Below, in pieces: positions 21,779 to 25,385 of a stretch of 25,385 bases of DNA (positions within the stretch are counted from its first letter, which is position 1; each line of letters starts with the position of its first letter). The notes under the pieces were generated by a model. That model searched no databases. It was given only the letters and a program-made list of their open reading frames with translations, and was not told where the DNA came from. The translations under genes were made by a program, and so were the position numbers. Origin of the DNA: an uncultured Faecalibacterium sp. (GTDB lineage: Bacteria > Bacillota > Clostridia > Oscillospirales > Ruminococcaceae); NCBI GenBank assembly GCA_900551435.1, contig URVW01000030.1, forward strand, positions 1 to 25,385, given 5' to 3'.

Positions 21779-22789
21779 TTACGAGCGAAGCTCAGTCCCG
21801 GGGAAATAGTGGGCAAGGATCTCTGCGGCGGTCTGCCCCTGCTCTGCAAGGGCTTTTGCGCCCCACTGGCTCATGCCGACGCCGTGGCCGTAGCCGCGGG
21901 TGGTGATTTGAAACGCGCCATCCTGATACTGCACGGTGAAACAGGCGCTCCGCAGACTGAGCGCCTTCCGAAGCGCAGGGCCGGAGATGGTCTGGCCGCA
22001 GACGGGCAGGGAAGCGACATAGCCGGAAGCGGTCAGTGTGATATCGCCGAACCAGTTTTCGGGTGCAGAAAGGTCTGGCGCAAGCCCCAGCCCGGACGCA
22101 AGGAGCTGCTGCATCTGCGCGGGCGAAAAGGAGACGCTGTAAGTATAGTTGTCGGCGGAAAGGTCGGTGCTGCTGTCCACCGGGACGAGATAGGGGACCG
22201 CCGTGCCCCAGACATTCTCGCTGGCTTCAGTCTGGCCGTTGGAGATGGCAAAGTAGCTGGTCCCGGCGGGGGCGTTCTCATAATAGAGCACCTGCGTCAG
22301 GACCGAGTCCACCAAGGCTGAAAGGCGGGCGTAGTTGGCTTCGTAGGCCGTTCCCCAGTAGCTGCGCAGGACGGCGTCGGTCAGATAGCCCTGTCGGCGG
22401 GCCGGGTCTGCGGACAGCCAGCCGGATGCCGGGTCGGCACAGTGGTCCCGGCAGTAGAGTGCATAGCTGTGGGCCGCGATGGCTTGGGCTTTCAGGGCCT
22501 CGTCCGGCCATGTGATGGGCATTTCGGCGGCGACGGCCCCGATGAGATAGTCCCGGCGGGAAACGGAGACGACCGAACAATCGCTCTGGTCGGCGATGAG
22601 GAATGTTTCACTGTCCTGATCGGACGCGGGGACCTCGAGCGGCACGGCAGAGTTGCTTTCTGGTGTGGATTCGGTTACTGTAGGACCCTGCGTGCCCAAG
22701 ACCGCCGCCGTCAGCCGGGAGCCGGCCAGCGGCAGGATGCTGCCCAGCACGAACAGCACGGCGCAAAGCAGAAAAAACGACTTTTTCAT
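21779..22789 (-). CDS. Secreted SpoIID/LytB-domain protein, second copy
   Basis: About 336 residues. The frame runs further upstream, but ATG at 22789 begins a clean signal peptide (MKKSFFLLCAVLFVLGSILP) and has GGGGAGG 11 bases before it. The domain is canonical: YLIGAVAAEMPITWPDEALK (catalytic glutamate in AEMP), AQAIAAHSYALYC, SNGQTEASENVWG, and the end YGYGHGVGMSQWGAKALAEQ. It is closer to sporulation SpoIID than the copy at 1980. In spore formers SpoIID degrades septal peptidoglycan with SpoIIP/SpoIIM during engulfment; no such partners are seen here, so a vegetative wall role is equally possible. Divergent from citrate synthase. Confidence 0.92.
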   Translation of the reverse strand: MKKSFFLLCAVLFVLGSILPLAGSRLTAAVLGTQGPTVTESTPESNSAVPLEVPASDQDSETFLIADQSDCSVVSVSRRDYLIGAVAAEMPITWPDEALKAQAIAAHSYALYCRDHCADPASGWLSADPARRQGYLTDAVLRSYWGTAYEANYARLSALVDSVLTQVLYYENAPAGTSYFAISNGQTEASENVWGTAVPYLVPVDSSTDLSADNYTYSVSFSPAQMQQLLASGLGLAPDLSAPENWFGDITLTASGYVASLPVCGQTISGPALRKALSLRSACFTVQYQDGAFQITTRGYGHGVGMSQWGAKALAEQGQTAAEILAHYFPGTELRS

Positions 22790-22877
22790 GGAACTTGGAA
22801 CCTCCCCGGACAGCCTGTTTCGTTTGGGCCAGTGTAGCAGGACGGGCTGGAGAAAAAGCGCAGATTTCATCTCCATC

Positions 22878-22906
22878 TTGAATTTATTTCACAAAAGCGC
22901 TATGAT
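22878..22906 (+). promoter_or_regulatory. Promoter of citrate synthase
   Basis: TTGAAT and TATGAT are spaced by 17 bases, 70 bases before the start codon. Confidence 0.7.
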
Positions 22907-22976
22907 AGACCTATGCCATCATGGCGGATGGCAGGGAAAGGTATAAGAAATTCGAAAAAGAAAGGGGAATCCGCAC

Positions 22977-24347
22977 ATGAACTTCAAGCACGCAGAGGTG
23001 GCAGCTCTGGACCCGCAGACCATGCGGATGCTGTGTGAAGAGTACATTGCCAACAACTACATCGACCCCGAGACGAGCGAGCGTCTCGGCGTCAAGCGCG
23101 GTCTGCGCAACCCGGATGGGACCGGCGTTCTGGCAGGACTGACCAATGTATGCGACGTCGTCGGCTACAAACGCGACCAAGAGGGAAAGGTCATCCCCAT
23201 CCCCGGCAAGCTGATCTACCGCGGTGTCAACATCGAGGAGATCGTGGAAGAGGCTTACCGCAACGACCGCTTCGTGTTCGAAGAGGTCATCTGGCTGCTG
23301 CTGTTCGGCAGTCTGCCCACGCAGGAGCAGCTGGACGATTTCTGTGAGCTGCTGGCCGAGCACCGCGCTCTGCCCGACGGCTTCATGGATACGATGAACG
23401 CGCCCTCGCCCAACGTCATGAACAAGATGCAGCGCTGCGTTCTGGGCCTGTACTCTTATGATGAACACGCCGAGGACCTGAGCCTTGAGAACATCCTGAA
23501 TCAGAGCATCAACCTGATCGCAAGTCTGCCCACCATGATGGTCAACGCCTATCAGATGAAGCGCCGCTATTATGATAAGCAGAGCATGTTCTTCCATCTG
23601 CCCAAACCGGGCCAGAGCACCGCAGAACACATCCTGAGCACCTACCGCCCGGATCAGAAGTTCACCCACGAGGAAGCGAAGCTGCTGGATATGTGCCTGT
23701 TGGTCCATGCGGACCACGGCGGCGGCAACTGCTCGACCTTCACGACCCGCGTGCTGTCCTCTTCGGGCACGGATACTTATTCGGCCATCTCGGCGGCCAT
23801 CGGTGCGCTGAAAGGCCCTAAGCACGGCGGCGCGAACCTGATGGTCAACCGCCAGCTGCAGGATATCCTCAAGCATGTGGAAAACCCGGACGATGACGAC
23901 GAGGTGCGCGAATACCTCCGCCGCATCCTCCGCAAACAGGCGGGCGACGGCTCGGGCCTGATCTACGGCATGGGCCATGCGGTCTATACCCTCAGCGACC
24001 CGCGCGAGGTCATCCTGAAGGAACGCGCCAAGCATCTGGCCTACGATAAGGGCTTTGAGGAAGAATACAATATGCTGTGCAGCATCGAGCGGCTGGCCCC
24101 CGGCATCTTTGCCGAGGAAAAGGGCAGCACCAAGCCGGTCTGCGCCAATGTGGACCTGTTCAGCGGCCTGATCTACAACATGCTGGGCATCTCCGAGGAT
24201 CTGTATACCCCGCTGTTCGCCATCGCCCGTGTCCCGGGCTGGTGTGCGCACCGGGTGGAAGAAGTCGTCTTTGCCAACCGTATCATCCGGCCCGCCTATA
24301 AATATCTGGGCGTGCGCCAGAAATATAAACCGATCGAGGAACGCTGA
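22977..24347 (+). CDS. gltA: Citrate synthase (citrate/2-methylcitrate synthase family)
   Basis: A 456-residue enzyme condensing acetyl-CoA and oxaloacetate to citrate. Motifs of the active site are present: LVHADHGGGNCSTFTTRV (near 241), ALKGPKHGGAN (near 280), GMGHAVYTLSDPR (near 330, with the catalytic histidine and arginine), and VDLFSGLIYNMLG with the aspartate. The length and the N-terminal region (DVVGYKRDQEGKVIPIPGKL, YRGVNIEEIVEEAY) fit a Clostridia subgroup longer than the usual 370-430. AAAGGGG precedes ATG. The stop codon overlaps the start of the next gene. No aconitase or isocitrate dehydrogenase is beside it. Confidence 0.95.
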   Translation: MNFKHAEVAALDPQTMRMLCEEYIANNYIDPETSERLGVKRGLRNPDGTGVLAGLTNVCDVVGYKRDQEGKVIPIPGKLIYRGVNIEEIVEEAYRNDRFVFEEVIWLLLFGSLPTQEQLDDFCELLAEHRALPDGFMDTMNAPSPNVMNKMQRCVLGLYSYDEHAEDLSLENILNQSINLIASLPTMMVNAYQMKRRYYDKQSMFFHLPKPGQSTAEHILSTYRPDQKFTHEEAKLLDMCLLVHADHGGGNCSTFTTRVLSSSGTDTYSAISAAIGALKGPKHGGANLMVNRQLQDILKHVENPDDDDEVREYLRRILRKQAGDGSGLIYGMGHAVYTLSDPREVILKERAKHLAYDKGFEEEYNMLCSIERLAPGIFAEEKGSTKPVCANVDLFSGLIYNMLGISEDLYTPLFAIARVPGWCAHRVEEVVFANRIIRPAYKYLGVRQKYKPIEER

Positions 24348-25132
24348 TGAATCCATTACTCACCCTTGTATTTGTTGTAGGAGCCGTTCTGGCTCTGGGC
24401 CGCGGGCTGGACCTTGGCCTGTGGACCGATCTGGAAAGCGGCCTGTGCATGGCCGGTTCGGTCTGGTGGCGGTATGCCGCTCTGGGCGCGGCGGTGCTGA
24501 TTGCCGTTCTGGCAGGGCGCAAGCTGGCGCATGAACCGGAAAATCTGCGGAATCCCTGCAAGTATTCCGGCATCTTTGCCGCACTGGCAGCGGGGGCCTT
24601 TGCATTGGCGGCGGTCAGCCGTCTGGCCCTTGCCGTGACCGGTGCGGGGGCTGTCGTCCGCGCGGTGCTGGAAGTGCTCTGCGCCGTGTGGCTGGCCCTG
24701 CTGGCGAAAAGCTGGCGACAAAAAGACTGGAAGCTGCCCACGAACAGCATGGCGTCCGGCGTGTGGGGCACACTGGTGTTCTATTGGTGTCTGCTGAGCC
24801 GCTTCATGGAGAACAGCTCCAGCTGGCATCGGGTCACGCCGACCGCGCTGGTCTGGGAGCTGCTGGCCGCGCTGCTGTTCCTGTCCTGCTTGGTGCGGGC
24901 GCTCTGGCTGCCGCAAACGTCCGACGGGAAAGCGCTCTGTGCTTCCGGGCTGGCGGCGTTCATCCTCTGCTTTTCCTGGGAACTGCCGCAGACCCTCACG
25001 CTGTGTATGCCGTCGCAGTTCCGTGTGACGAATCTGCCCACCATTTTCTTTGGTCTGGGGCTGGCGTGCATCGGCACGCTGGGGATGCTCTGCACAGTGC
25101 GCACAGCGGGTGCGGCGGCAAAACGCCGCTGA
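24347..25132 (+). CDS. Polytopic membrane protein of unknown function
   Basis: A 261-residue protein with about eight hydrophobic segments, among them LTLVFVVGAVLALG, AALGAAVLIAVLAG, GIFAALAAGAFALAAV, LVWELLAALLFLSCLVRALW and FGLGLACIGTLGMLCTV. No transport or enzyme motif is recognisable. Its ATG overlaps the citrate synthase stop (TGATG) and GAGGAA lies just before it, so the two are translationally coupled. Whether it works with citrate synthase (for example in citrate or CoA-related transport) cannot be told from the sequence. Confidence 0.82.
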   Translation: MNPLLTLVFVVGAVLALGRGLDLGLWTDLESGLCMAGSVWWRYAALGAAVLIAVLAGRKLAHEPENLRNPCKYSGIFAALAAGAFALAAVSRLALAVTGAGAVVRAVLEVLCAVWLALLAKSWRQKDWKLPTNSMASGVWGTLVFYWCLLSRFMENSSSWHRVTPTALVWELLAALLFLSCLVRALWLPQTSDGKALCASGLAAFILCFSWELPQTLTLCMPSQFRVTNLPTIFFGLGLACIGTLGMLCTVRTAGAAAKRR

Positions 25133-25241
25133 GGGCAGGCGCTCTCTTGGTTGAATTGCTGAAAACCTGCCAAGATAGGGAACAAAAATCATACAAAAGC
25201 CAAAAAGTGAACAAACGAGTTGTTAATTTTTTAGCAGACAC
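25133..25241. other. Intergenic stretch before the gap promoter
   Basis: GGCAGG...CCTGCC (25135-25171) could form a weak hairpin after the membrane protein gene. Nothing else is seen before the A/T-rich promoter region. Confidence 0.35.
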
Positions 25242-25270
25242 TTGAAAGTTTTCGAATTTTGGACTACAAT
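25242..25270 (+). promoter_or_regulatory. Promoter of gap
   Basis: TTGAAA and TACAAT are spaced by 17 bases, 60 bases before the start codon, leaving an A/G-rich leader. Confidence 0.8.
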
Positions 25271-25330
25271 AAAGACACCGTGAGATTATCCGAATAAAAA
25301 GGGTAAGAACATTTAGGAGGTATTATTAAC

Positions 25331-25385
25331 ATGGCTGTTAGAGTTGCTATCAATGGTTTCGGTCGTATTGGCCGTCTGGCTTTCC
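25331..25385 (+). CDS. gap: Glyceraldehyde-3-phosphate dehydrogenase, N-terminus only
   Basis: The first 18 codons read MAVRVAINGFGRIGRLAF, the NAD-binding start shared by GapA-type enzymes, which oxidise glyceraldehyde 3-phosphate in glycolysis. TTAGGAGG lies eight bases before ATG. The codons here prefer T-ending forms (GTT, GCT, GGT, CGT), unlike most of the window, as expected for a highly expressed gene. The window ends inside the gene. Confidence 0.93.
   Translation, partial: MAVRVAINGFGRIGRLAF

Noticed and set aside
22911..24356. A 481-codon minus-strand frame opposite citrate synthase
   Set aside because: Shadow of a gene with all catalytic motifs on the plus strand.

Overview
The window is a GC-rich, single-contig bacterial chromosome segment with densely packed genes, AGGAGG-type ribosome binding sites and sigma-A-like promoters. 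The gene set (two SpoIID/LytB proteins, group III-like phosphofructokinase, CPBP protease, a DNA polymerase I without proofreading residues, a large citrate synthase) and the short hairpin repeats of the CCTCTC(A/C)G type between genes suggest a Clostridia member of the Oscillospiraceae, most like Faecalibacterium. That assignment is inference from style and recognisable families, not from a marker gene.

Layout. Positions 1-516 hold what looks like the very end of a tRNA-type gene with its terminator, followed by an inverted copy of the tail and decayed mobile-element sequence, including a fragment resembling the N-terminus of a serine recombinase. Then come ogt (minus), a P-loop kinase-like gene whose C-terminus looks borrowed from an aldo/keto reductase, and a secreted SpoIID-like protein. 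Positions 3174-9837 form a cell-surface polysaccharide region: a tandem-domain GT2 glycosyltransferase, a WbbL-like rhamnosyltransferase candidate, a strong terminator, then rfbA-rfbD-rfbB for dTDP-L-rhamnose. No rfbC is present here. pfkA converges on rfbB.

Positions 11161-11453 carry a consensus promoter with tRNA-Gln(CTG) and tRNA-Pro(CGG). Downstream is a 300-bp-period tRNA-derived repeat pair that encloses remnants of a MarR-like gene and the start of its partner, and that supplies the apparent -35 box of the next gene, a CPBP membrane protease. Going on: tsaD and polA (minus, one base apart), a single-cluster ferredoxin (minus), an ArsC/Spx-like protein, an anchored protein of unknown function, a divergent XRE regulator/lipoprotein pair around a small palindrome, a GT2 glycosyltransferase (minus), a secreted papain-like cysteine peptidase, a second SpoIID-like protein (minus), citrate synthase with a coupled polytopic membrane protein, and the first 18 codons of gap (GAPDH).

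The most unusual material is not in the intact genes but around the tRNAs and hairpin repeats: twice, a tRNA tail is followed by its terminator and then by a perfect inverted copy of the T-arm region, and each copy leads into truncated foreign genes. A second theme is a family of hairpin repeats (about 5606, 6475, 8565, 12675, 16414), one of which sits exactly in the loop of an otherwise perfect terminator.
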